The notes below the pieces were generated by a model. The model did not search any database, was not told the DNA's origin, and saw only the letters and a list, made by a program, of their open reading frames with translations. The position numbers and the translations under genes were made by a program. Below, piece by piece: positions 1 to 5,404 of a stretch of DNA of 5,425 nt (within the stretch, counting starts at the first letter, position 1; each line of letters begins with the position of its first letter). The DNA comes from Limnoglobus sp. (GTDB taxonomy: Bacteria; Planctomycetota; Planctomycetia; Gemmatales; Gemmataceae): contig JANXNT010001086.1 of the NCBI GenBank assembly GCA_025353985.1, positions 1-5,425 of the forward strand, written 5' to 3'.

Positions 1-423
1 CTGAACCTCGACCGGGCGAACAAAGCCGTCAATGACTGCGTGCTACGTGCCCCCTCCGATGGCAAGATTTTGCGGTTGCAAACGTCGCCCGGTGCCACGC
101 TCGCGCCCGGTTCGCCGATGCCCTCGGTCGTGTTCGCGCCATCGGGTCCACTGATCGTTCGTGCCGAACTCGAGCAAGGTGGCCTCGGTCGCGTTCGCGT
201 CGGCATGAAGGCGAAAGTCCGCGACGATGCCCGCGTCGATTCGCCAATCTGGACCGGTCGCGTCAAGGAAATCGCCGGTTGGGTCGCCTCGCGCCGCTCG
301 ATTGTATTCGAACCCGGTGAACTCAACGACGTACGCACGACCGAAGTGATTATCGAACTTGACCCCTCGACCGAACGCCTCTGGATCGGCCAGCGAATGC
401 AAATCCGCATCAGCAACGAGTAG
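1..423 (+). CDS. HlyD-family membrane-fusion (periplasmic adaptor) protein, C-terminal fragment
   Basis: The reading frame is open from the first base and ends at TAG 421-423, giving 140 residues of a longer protein whose N-terminus lies outside the window. Fragment residues 13-38 read like the second half of a lipoyl/barrel-sandwich domain (V-L-R-A-P-x-D-G-K-I, then G-A-x-L-x-P-G). This is the hallmark of HlyD/RND-type adaptors, where the chain returns from the alpha-helical hairpin. A beta-barrel-like segment follows (about residues 50-100, 'PLIVRAELEQ...VRVGMKAKVR'), then a membrane-proximal strand region ending in 'LWIGQRMQIRI'. In the family such proteins bridge an inner-membrane transporter (ABC, RND or MFS) to the outer membrane for export. 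The transporter partner is not visible here. GTG at 40-42 could serve as a start, but the preceding in-frame codons (LNLDRANKAVNDC) fit the family's hairpin end, so the gene is truncated by the window rather than short. It converges with the RNA methyltransferase gene. The family call is solid; the substrate is unknown. Confidence 0.85.
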   Translation: MNLDRANKAVNDCVLRAPSDGKILRLQTSPGATLAPGSPMPSVVFAPSGPLIVRAELEQGGLGRVRVGMKAKVRDDARVDSPIWTGRVKEIAGWVASRRSIVFEPGELNDVRTTEVIIELDPSTERLWIGQRMQIRISNE

Positions 424-477
424 GCGTGATTTGTTAGCGCGAAGCGCGAGTTTTGAAGTTGCGCGATTTTCAGATAT
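424..477. other. Intergenic spacer with a weak terminator-like hairpin
   Basis: This stretch directly follows the stop codon of the adaptor gene. GCGC (437-440), GAA loop, GCGC (444-447) then GAG and four T's (451-454) resemble a minimal Rho-independent terminator. The stem is only 4 bp, so this is a weak call. The larger inverted repeat immediately downstream is a better candidate for stopping transcription. Nothing else is recognisable. Confidence 0.25.
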
Positions 478-616
478 GCCCAGGGGTACGACGAGGAACG
501 TCTAACCCTGGGCTGTCAGATTTAACCCCGTTGGGGTAAGAACTGGCTATGCATTACCCCCAACGGGGTTCGATCTTTTAGCCCAGGGTTAGACGTCTTA
601 CGTCGTACCCCTGGGC
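478..616. repeat. Compound inverted repeat (REP/MITE-like) between convergent genes
   Basis: Left arm 478-539 and right arm 554-616 are reverse complements over about 62 bp, with roughly nine mismatches and one single-base indel, separated by a 14-nt centre (540-553). Each arm is itself built of smaller palindromes. GCCCAGGGG...CCCTGGGC hairpins lie at about 478-513 and 581-616. Short ACCCC...GGGGT hairpins lie at about 525-537 and 556-570. The whole can therefore fold as one long cruciform or as a chain of four smaller stems. No reading frame covers it convincingly. It sits between two genes that point at each other, so it could terminate transcription from both sides. The nested palindromic design resembles dispersed REP/BIME-type or non-autonomous miniature elements. 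Whether it recurs in the genome cannot be judged from one copy. Confidence 0.8.
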
Positions 617-642
617 GTACTTGCAACGTGGCTGTTGTTCAC

Positions 643-1413
643 TTACAAATCCTTCCCCCGAGCGAGTAGAGTTTCCGCTTTTTGGAAACGATCCGCGATG
701 TAGTCGAGTTGCCGTGCGAGTCCGTGGAGCATTTTGACTTCTTGCGGCGTAGGTTGGGCGCGGCCGATTAAATGCCGTACCGCATGCATCAGTAACTTCG
801 CGTTTTGCCCATACAGGAACTGCATGGCCGTGAGCGAATCTTCGAGGTGCACGAACGCGCGATCGAGGTCCACATACGGCGCAATTGGGCGGCGCACCAC
901 CATCGGCGTTTCGCTGAGCCGTGCGACGTGATTGTGCAATTCATACAGACATATCCCGACCGATAGCGACAGATTTAGCGACGAATACGCGGGGTCGGTC
1001 GGCAGGTGCAACAGGCTATGGCAACGGCTGATTTCATCGGTGGACAGGCCGTGCGGTTCGGGGCCGAAGACGATGGCACACGGCCCAGTAGTCAGCGCTT
1101 CCGCAAATGCGGGCAGTAAGTCCGATGGCGTGCCGATGACGGTTTCGCGCTTCGTGCCGAGGACTTCGCCGCCCGTCGCGATCACCACGCCGCAATCGGC
1201 AACGGCTTCTTCGAACGTCGCAACGATCCGTGCGGCATCGAGGATGTCGACGCCGTTCGTCGCCAACATCCGCGCTTCGTGTGCAACCACACTGGCAATC
1301 GGGTCGACGAGCACGAGATCGTGCAGCCCGAAGTTCTTCATGGCACGGGCCGCCGAACCGATGTTCCCAGGGTAATGCGTGCGAACCAACACGACGCGAC
1401 AATTGGCAATCAT
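643..1413 (-). CDS. trmJ: TrmJ-like RNA 2'-O-methyltransferase (SpoU/TrmH superfamily)
   Basis: This encodes 256 residues, close to the roughly 245-260 typical of TrmJ. The family transfers methyl from SAM to the ribose 2'-O of tRNA nucleotide 32 and works as a dimer with a trefoil-knot SPOUT fold. All three SPOUT motifs are visible: motif 1 'PGNIGSAARAMKNFG' (residues 15-29, catalytic Arg likely R23), motif 2 'AIVFGPEPHGLS' (113-124), and motif 3 'LPTDPAYSSLNLSLSVGICLYEL' (about 137-159, forming the SAM-binding knot). Residues about 185-256 form the helical C-terminal extension seen in TrmJ rather than TrmH. The ATG at 1413 was chosen because 'MIANCRVVLVRT' aligns with the usual N-terminus. 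A GTG at 1461 would add 16 residues with no family counterpart. No clear Shine-Dalgarno site precedes either start. The gene is transcribed divergently from the methyltransferase at 1515. The superfamily is certain; TrmJ rather than a related rRNA/tRNA methyltransferase of TrmH group 1 is likely. Confidence 0.9.
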   Translation of the reverse strand: MIANCRVVLVRTHYPGNIGSAARAMKNFGLHDLVLVDPIASVVAHEARMLATNGVDILDAARIVATFEEAVADCGVVIATGGEVLGTKRETVIGTPSDLLPAFAEALTTGPCAIVFGPEPHGLSTDEISRCHSLLHLPTDPAYSSLNLSLSVGICLYELHNHVARLSETPMVVRRPIAPYVDLDRAFVHLEDSLTAMQFLYGQNAKLLMHAVRHLIGRAQPTPQEVKMLHGLARQLDYIADRFQKAETLLARGKDL

Positions 1414-1514
1414 AACGATAATTTCGAGGATCGGGGAACCGCATAAAGTTGTACAACCCACACGGTCGATATTATCGCTATCGTTATTTTCGACGAACGC
1501 AGGAGAGCAGTTCC
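1414..1514. promoter_or_regulatory. Divergent intergenic region with palindrome and possible promoter
   Basis: This 101-bp gap must carry the start signals of both the RNA methyltransferase gene (-) and the small methyltransferase gene (+). It contains a perfect 10-bp palindrome GTTGTACAAC (1448-1457). A 9-bp inverted pair ATAACGATA / TATCGTTAT lies at 1412-1420 and 1479-1487. For the + strand gene, TTGTAC (1449-1454), a 15-nt spacer and TATTAT (1470-1475) form a weak sigma70-like promoter: three of six -35 bases, five of six -10 bases, and a short spacer. AGGAGA at 1501-1506, eight bases before ATG 1515, is a clear ribosome binding site. The promoter is a guess; the RBS is well supported. 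Confidence 0.35.
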
Positions 1515-2150
1515 ATGGTCAACAACGATTCAAATTGGGCGAAAGACGCAGCCGGTCTTCCTGGCCCCGCATCATTTGCGAACATCGGCAACGCACACAA
1601 CTCGATCAGTCAGATGCTTTGGCCCGAGCGCGTGCTCGTCTATTCGAGCGTATTCGGACTCCGACCGAAACGGTGCTTGGAAATCGGCACATTTCAAGGC
1701 GGTTCGGCATTGGTCATCGTTGCGGCGCTGGACGACGTGGGCGAAGGGAAGCTGATCTGCGTCGATCCGTTTCCCAAAGTCACCCCGGAAAACTGGGCAA
1801 AAATCTCGCATCGCGCGACGATGATTCAAGCGATGTCGCCCGAGGCGTTGGGCCTTGCCGAAACGGCAGCGGGCGGGAAATTCGATTGGGCACTCATCGA
1901 TGGCGGGCACGATTACGATTCGCTCGTCCGCGACCTCGAAGGCACCATGCCCGTGTTGGAAAACAAGGCGTACATTCTCTTCCACGACGCGCACTATATC
2001 GACGTCGAACGGGGTTTGAATGATATGTACTACAAACACCGGGAACTGACCGATCTCGGGATGCTCTCGATGCCGAGAGTCGCCGACGCCGGAAATCCAG
2101 GGATCTACTGGGGCGGCATTCGCGTCGCCCGATTCGACCGTCGGAGCTAA
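1515..2150 (+). CDS. Class I SAM-dependent methyltransferase (Methyltransf_24-like)
   Basis: This encodes 211 residues. ATG 1515 is preceded by AGGAGA at an 8-nt spacing, so it is preferred over a GTG at 1449 that overlaps the divergent promoter region. The Rossmann methyltransferase fold is readable. Motif I is 'CLEIGTFQGGSA' (residues 54-65). An acidic residue at the end of strand 2 is in 'LICVDPF' (D84). Strand 4 is 'FDWALIDGGHDYDSLVRDLEG' (about 123-143, with the IDGxHxYxxVxxDL pattern typical of Methyltransf_24). Strand 5 is 'AYILFHDAH' (152-160), with a conserved HD pair that in related O-methyltransferases and cephalosporin-hydroxylase-like proteins is often near a metal or substrate. 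There is no signal peptide or membrane segment, so it is probably cytoplasmic. Family members methylate sugars and other small molecules; the substrate here is unknown. The next gene on the same strand also has a methyltransferase-like fold, which suggests a shared pathway, possibly surface glycan modification (inference). Confidence 0.85.
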   Translation: MVNNDSNWAKDAAGLPGPASFANIGNAHNSISQMLWPERVLVYSSVFGLRPKRCLEIGTFQGGSALVIVAALDDVGEGKLICVDPFPKVTPENWAKISHRATMIQAMSPEALGLAETAAGGKFDWALIDGGHDYDSLVRDLEGTMPVLENKAYILFHDAHYIDVERGLNDMYYKHRELTDLGMLSMPRVADAGNPGIYWGGIRVARFDRRS

Positions 2151-2274
2151 CGAAACGTTCGTAGTCCTTCCCCGTGCCAGCAAGGCCAACGCTCGAAAGC
2201 CTTGCCAGCGCGTTGGGAAGCGGAGCGACAGAGATACGCAATCGAACCGAAATTCGTCAACGGGTGAGCAAATC
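2151..2274. other. Intergenic gap with two interlocking inverted repeats
   Basis: CAAGGC (2181-2186) can pair with GCCTTG (2199-2204). CCAACGC (2186-2192) can pair with GCGTTGG (2210-2216). The two stems interlock, so they would form either alternative hairpins or a pseudoknot. There is no T-tract, which argues against a simple terminator. A weak GGTGAG (about 2263-2268) lies six bases before the next start codon. No convincing promoter was seen, so the two flanking genes could be co-transcribed. Confidence 0.35.
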
Positions 2275-3498
2275 ATGGTCGTTCGTACAGATATTGACGA
2301 ATCGCTGGAACTACGCAACCGGGCAAAAGAGCTTGTCATTGATGCAGTGCGACCGGTGCTGCTTGGTGAACAATTCGACATCGCGGTTCGGGGGTCGGTA
2401 GCCACGTACGTCAATAGTTCCGAATTCAAGCGAGCGATCGAGAACGCGATCCAGGCCGCGTTGCCGCATGACATTCTGGCTCGCGCCGCTCAAGCCGGAG
2501 CGGCCGCCGCGTTCAAAGATCCCGTTGTCACGTCGACTGTTTTTCAAACCGAGGTTAAAGATGCGATTGCGGCCGCACTGCCGCATGAAAGTCTGGCCCG
2601 TGCCGCTCAAGCCGGTGTGGCCGCCGCGTTTAAAGATCCCGTTGTCACTGCGACCGATTTCCTCAGTGGCGGGGCACGAGTCGATAAAGGCACGCAGATT
2701 CTACTCGTCGAAAAATATCGCGAACTCGTTCGCAACGGGTCGCCACTGCCGAGCTTCGCCGACGTCGGTTTCCGTTCGTTCTCGCAGTTCGACGAAGACG
2801 GCATCTTGCTATTTCTCTTCGCCGTGATCGGCACGACGAACCGCGAAGCCATCGAAATTTGCAGCGGCGTCGGCTACGAGTGCAACTCCGCGAACCTCGC
2901 CATCCATCACGGCTGGGAAACGTTGATGATCGACGGCAGCGCCCACAACAACGCGATTGCTTATCAGTTCTACAGTCAGCGCTCCGATACGCAGATCTCT
3001 ATACCGAAGTTGGTAAAGGTCTGGATCGAACCCGAAACGATCGACGCTTTGATTACTTCGAACGGCTTCCGCGGAGAAGTCGACCTGCTGACGATCGATC
3101 TCGATGGCGTCGATTATTGGGTTTGGAAAAACATTACGAGCATCAACCCCCGCGTGGTGGTCACCGAATATATACCGTGGTTTGGCCCGAACGAACCGTA
3201 CACCGTCAAAAACATCAAGGGCTTCTACTACCCAGATTACGCCGAAACGAAGATGGGTTACTGCGGCTGTTCGCTGTCTGCACACGTCAAGCTCGCCCAC
3301 GAAAAGGGCTACCGCCTGATCGGTTGCAATCGCAACCAGCTCAACGCCGTGTTCTTGCGGAACGATATTGCCCCGGAACTCTTTCCGGAAGTCTCCGAGC
3401 AAAGTTGCTTAAACAGTCGCCGCATCACCGATATGACGAACTGGATTCGCCCGATGGTCCAGAAGCAAATCGACGCCGGCGACTGGGAACTCGTGTAA
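2275..3498 (+). CDS. Tandem-repeat protein with FkbM-like methyltransferase-fold domain
   Basis: This encodes 407 residues. ATG 2275 is the first in-frame ATG and has a weak GGTGAG site six bases upstream. Residues 51-127 contain two tandem 39-residue units (F51 and F90 as phase marks) sharing 'AALPH..LARAAQAG.AAAFKDPVVT'. They are Ala-rich and probably helical. Residues about 12-50 may be a third, degenerate unit. Residues about 160-407 look like the FkbM-like Rossmann family: 'SQFDEDGILLFLF' (170-182), 'AIEICSGVGYECNSANLA' (192-209, in the SAM-motif position), 'LMIDGS' (217-222), 'VDLLTIDLDGVDYWVW' (269-284, a D-x-D-G-x-D pattern), 'PRVVVTEYIPWFGP' (292-305) and 'GYRLIGCNRNQLNAVFLRND' (345-364). 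The glycine motif is not a canonical GxGxG, so methyltransferase activity is inferred from fold resemblance. There is no signal peptide. It may act with the methyltransferase gene upstream on a glycan or other small molecule. Confidence 0.75.
   Translation: MVVRTDIDESLELRNRAKELVIDAVRPVLLGEQFDIAVRGSVATYVNSSEFKRAIENAIQAALPHDILARAAQAGAAAAFKDPVVTSTVFQTEVKDAIAAALPHESLARAAQAGVAAAFKDPVVTATDFLSGGARVDKGTQILLVEKYRELVRNGSPLPSFADVGFRSFSQFDEDGILLFLFAVIGTTNREAIEICSGVGYECNSANLAIHHGWETLMIDGSAHNNAIAYQFYSQRSDTQISIPKLVKVWIEPETIDALITSNGFRGEVDLLTIDLDGVDYWVWKNITSINPRVVVTEYIPWFGPNEPYTVKNIKGFYYPDYAETKMGYCGCSLSAHVKLAHEKGYRLIGCNRNQLNAVFLRNDIAPELFPEVSEQSCLNSRRITDMTNWIRPMVQKQIDAGDWELV
2446..2648 (+). repeat. In-frame tandem repeat, two 117-bp units
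   Basis: Positions 2446-2531 and 2563-2648 match at about 74 of 86 bases with a period of 117 bp (39 codons). Most differences are at third codon positions or in a few surface-type residues. The nucleotide similarity is high enough to suggest a fairly recent in-frame duplication inside the 407-residue protein, rather than convergence. The 31 bases between the matched blocks are more diverged. Confidence 0.85.
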
Positions 3499-3540
3499 CC
3501 GCATCTTGGTTTCTGCCGCCCGAACGTCTACAGTATTGGT

Positions 3541-3626
3541 GTCACGCCAGGGGTGCCGACTTCGTACGAGTCGGCTGAGAACAAACCCTTAGAACCTGAC
3601 CCGGATTCTGCCGGGTAAGGAAGGCT
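3541..3626 (+). promoter_or_regulatory. TPP riboswitch (THI element) of thiC
   Basis: The conserved thi-box core is readable in order. GGGGTGC (3550-3556) is followed by P3, formed by GCCGACT (3555-3561) with AGTCGGC (3569-3575) around a 7-nt loop. CTGAGA (3575-3580) binds the pyrimidine part of TPP in the family. ACCC (3585-3588) closes P2 with GGGT (3551-3554). ACCTGA (3594-3599) follows, then P5 formed by ACCCGG (3599-3604) with CCGGGT (3611-3616), and the GGAAGG tail. P1 is short, with GCC 3546-3548 against GGC 3623-3625. The element lies 43 bases after the preceding gene and 76 before thiC, the classic arrangement for feedback repression by thiamine pyrophosphate. No U-tract terminator is seen between aptamer and gene, so control of translation or an unusual mechanism is more likely than simple attenuation. 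Confidence 0.95.
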
Positions 3627-3628
3627 TT

Positions 3629-3668
3629 TGGAAATGCGGAATTGCGAACTGGGAATGCGGAATTTCCA
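3629..3668 (+). repeat. Repeat and inverted repeat in the riboswitch-thiC leader
   Basis: AATGCGGAATT occurs at 3633-3643 and again at 3654-3664, exactly 21 bases apart. TGGAAAT (3629-3635) can pair with ATTTCCA (3662-3668), closing a stem around both copies. This lies where the riboswitch expression platform should be. Each copy includes an ATG in frame with thiC (3634 and 3655). Confidence 0.7.
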
Positions 3669-3702
3669 GTCACATTTCGCTACGGCATTTTGTAACCATC
3701 CC

Positions 3703-5043
3703 ATGACACAACTCGAATCGGCTCGTGCGGGCACCATTACCCCGGAGATGGCATTCGTCGCCAAGCGCGAAGATTTGTCGCCGGAACTCATCCGCTCCGA
3801 GGTCGCGCGCGGGCGAATGGTCATCCCCGCGAATATCAACCACCTGAAGGGCCGCCTCGAACCGATGTGCATCGGCGTGGCGTCCCTGTGTAAAATCAAC
3901 GCCAACATCGGCAACAGCGCCGTCACGGGCAAAGTCGAAGACGAACTTGAGAAGTTGCACACCGCCGTTCACCTCGGTTCGGACACCGTGATGGATCTGT
4001 CCACCGGCGGAAACATTGACGGCATCCGCCAAGCTCTGATTGAGGCATCGACCGTGCCGATCGGCACAGTGCCGATCTACCAGATCATTCAGAACGTCAA
4101 GGATCCGAAGGATATCACGATCCAGATGATGCTCGACATGGTCGAACAACAAGCGAAACAGGGCGTCGATTACATGACGATCCACGCGGGGGTGTTGCTC
4201 GAACACGTGCCGCTGACGCGGGATCGCGTGACGGGTATCGTCAGCCGTGGCGGGGCGCTAATGGCGGCGTGGATGATCGGACACCACAAGCAAAACCCGT
4301 GGTACACGCACTTCGACGAAGTCTGCGAGATCATGCGGGCGTACGATGTGACGTTCAGCCTCGGCGACGGGCTTCGCCCCGGTTGCCTCGCCGATGCCAA
4401 CGACGCGGCACAGTTCGCAGAACTCAAAACCCTCGGCGAATTGACGCTCAAAGCGTGGGAACACGGCTGCCAGGTGATGGTCGAAGGGCCGGGGCACATC
4501 CCGATGCACCTCGTGAAAATGAACATCGAGAAAGAACGCGAACTCTGCCACGAGGCCCCGTTCTACGTGCTCGGGCCACTCGTGACCGACATCGCACCGG
4601 GTTACGACCACATCACGAGCGCGATCGGTGCCGCCCTCGCTGCCGAGGCGGGCGCAGCGATGCTTTGCTACGTGACACCGAAGGAACACCTCGGGTTGCC
4701 AAACAAGGACGATGTTCGCCAAGGCGTGATCGCGTACAAAATCGCTGCACACGCGGGCGACATCGCACGGGGCCGCAAGAACGTGCGGAAACGCGACGAT
4801 GCCCTCTCGAAGGCCCGTTTCGAATTCGACTGGAACCTCCAGTTCGAACTGAGCCTCGACCCCGAAACTGCTCGCCGAATGCACGACGAAACGCTGCCGC
4901 AAGACGTCTTCAAAAGCGCGAAGTTTTGCAGCATGTGCGGGCCGAAGTTTTGCTCGATGCGAATCACGCAAGACGTACGCAAGATGGCCGAAGACGCATC
5001 CCGTGTTTCGCTGGGCCTCGCCACCGTCGGCAACGCATCGTGA
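3703..5043 (+). CDS. thiC: Phosphomethylpyrimidine synthase ThiC
   Basis: ThiC is the radical-SAM enzyme that rearranges aminoimidazole ribotide (AIR) to HMP phosphate, the pyrimidine precursor of thiamine, in the cytoplasm. The 446-residue product matches the short ThiC form without the N-terminal domain of the E. coli enzyme. Conserved stretches include 'VIPANINHLKGRLEPMCIG', 'GNSAVTGKVEDELEKL', 'DTVMDLSTGG', 'VPIYQ', 'MTIHAGV', 'SRGGALMAAWM', 'SLGDGLRPG', 'VEGPGHIPMH', 'PLVTDIAPGYDHITSAIG' and 'YVTPKEHLGLPNKDDV'. The C-terminal CX2CX4C (C409, C412, C417) holds the [4Fe-4S] cluster, so the enzyme looks intact. ATG 3703 ('MTQLESARAGTITPEM') fits the usual N-terminus of short ThiC. In-frame ATGs at 3655 and 3634 would add 16 or 23 residues encoded by the leader repeat. 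No Shine-Dalgarno site is evident at 3703. It is under the TPP riboswitch and is followed at once by a hairpin, suggesting a single-gene transcript. Confidence 0.97.
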   Translation: MTQLESARAGTITPEMAFVAKREDLSPELIRSEVARGRMVIPANINHLKGRLEPMCIGVASLCKINANIGNSAVTGKVEDELEKLHTAVHLGSDTVMDLSTGGNIDGIRQALIEASTVPIGTVPIYQIIQNVKDPKDITIQMMLDMVEQQAKQGVDYMTIHAGVLLEHVPLTRDRVTGIVSRGGALMAAWMIGHHKQNPWYTHFDEVCEIMRAYDVTFSLGDGLRPGCLADANDAAQFAELKTLGELTLKAWEHGCQVMVEGPGHIPMHLVKMNIEKERELCHEAPFYVLGPLVTDIAPGYDHITSAIGAALAAEAGAAMLCYVTPKEHLGLPNKDDVRQGVIAYKIAAHAGDIARGRKNVRKRDDALSKARFEFDWNLQFELSLDPETARRMHDETLPQDVFKSAKFCSMCGPKFCSMRITQDVRKMAEDASRVSLGLATVGNAS

Positions 5044-5047
5044 CCGC

Positions 5048-5084
5048 ATGCGGATTCTGCGAACCTATGAAGCGGAATCCGCAT
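5048..5084 (+). terminator. Hairpin after thiC
   Basis: ATGCGGATTCTGC (5048-5060) pairs with GCGGAATCCGCAT (5072-5084) through 13 bp with one T-G wobble, closing an 11-nt loop. It begins four bases after the thiC stop codon. There is no T-tract after the stem, so it may be a Rho-assisted terminator or a 3'-end stabilising hairpin rather than a classic intrinsic terminator. It also separates thiC from the tRNA promoter that starts six bases later. Confidence 0.6.
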
Positions 5085-5089
5085 CCGTG

Positions 5090-5117
5090 TTGACAACCGC
5101 CCGCACGCGGCTATAAA
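5090..5117 (+). promoter_or_regulatory. Sigma70-type promoter of the tRNA-Phe gene
   Basis: TTGACA (5090-5095) is a perfect -35 hexamer. TATAAA (5112-5117) matches the -10 consensus at five of six positions. The spacer is 16 bp. Expected transcription start is about 5124-5126, only a few bases before the mature tRNA 5' end at 5129, so the 5' leader would be very short. The strong match fits a highly expressed stable-RNA gene. Confidence 0.8.
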
Positions 5118-5128
5118 GCATCAAACAA

Positions 5129-5201
5129 GGGTAGTTAGCTCAGTTGGTAGAGCGAGCGACTGAAAATCGCTAGGTCCCCGGTTCAACCCCGGGACTGCCC
5201 A
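5129..5201 (+). tRNA. tRNA-Phe (anticodon GAA)
   Basis: All arms fold. The acceptor stem GGGTAGT pairs with ACTGCCC (one U-G pair). The D arm is GCTC/GAGC with an 8-nt loop containing GG. The anticodon stem AGCGA/TCGCT encloses loop CTGAAAA, giving anticodon GAA (5162-5164). The variable loop has 5 nt. The T arm CCCGG/CCGGG has loop TTCAACC. The discriminator base is A (5201), as usual for tRNA-Phe. The 3' CCA is not encoded (CTC follows), so it must be added by the CCA-adding enzyme. The gene stands alone with its own promoter and terminator. Confidence 0.97.
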
Positions 5202-5219
5202 CTCGGTGCAAGACGATGC

Positions 5220-5254
5220 GGGGCGGTGCTGAGAAGCGCCGCCCCCTTTCATTT
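5220..5254 (+). terminator. Intrinsic-type terminator after tRNA-Phe
   Basis: GGGGCGGTGCT (5220-5230) pairs with AGCGCCGCCCC (5235-5245) over 11 bp with one T-G wobble and a GAGA (GNRA-type) tetraloop. It is followed by the T-rich but interrupted run CTTTCATTT (5246-5254). It starts 18 bases after the tRNA 3' end. The stem is very stable; the imperfect T-tract is the only reservation. Confidence 0.8.
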
Positions 5255-5404
5255 CAAGGTGTTGTGGCGAGTCGCCAGTCGTTTCATCGAAGATGCCCAA
5301 AGTGTATTTTAGTGCAGTTCGATGCAGCCCGATGTCCCCTGTCACTGCGCCCGGCACTGCGCCCGAAACCGCATCCGTCCCGGTCATGCGAAGGGGGATT
5401 TCCG

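Noticed and set aside
1572..2474. 300-codon minus-strand frame
   Set aside because: It overlaps the Methyltransf_24-like gene, which has clear motifs and an RBS. It is a long antisense shadow of the GC-biased codons.
2859..3578. 239-codon plus-strand frame
   Set aside because: It overlaps the FkbM-like coding frame and is extremely Arg-rich, as expected for an out-of-phase reading.
4258..5049. 263-codon minus-strand and 274-codon plus-strand frames within thiC
   Set aside because: Both are shadows of thiC, whose frame carries all ThiC motifs. The alternatives are Arg/His-rich with no recognisable domain.
5343..5366. Two tandem copies of a 12-bp unit as a possible repeat array
   Set aside because: Only two copies of a low-complexity unit are present, so it is easily explained by slippage. 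It is mentioned under the last feature only.
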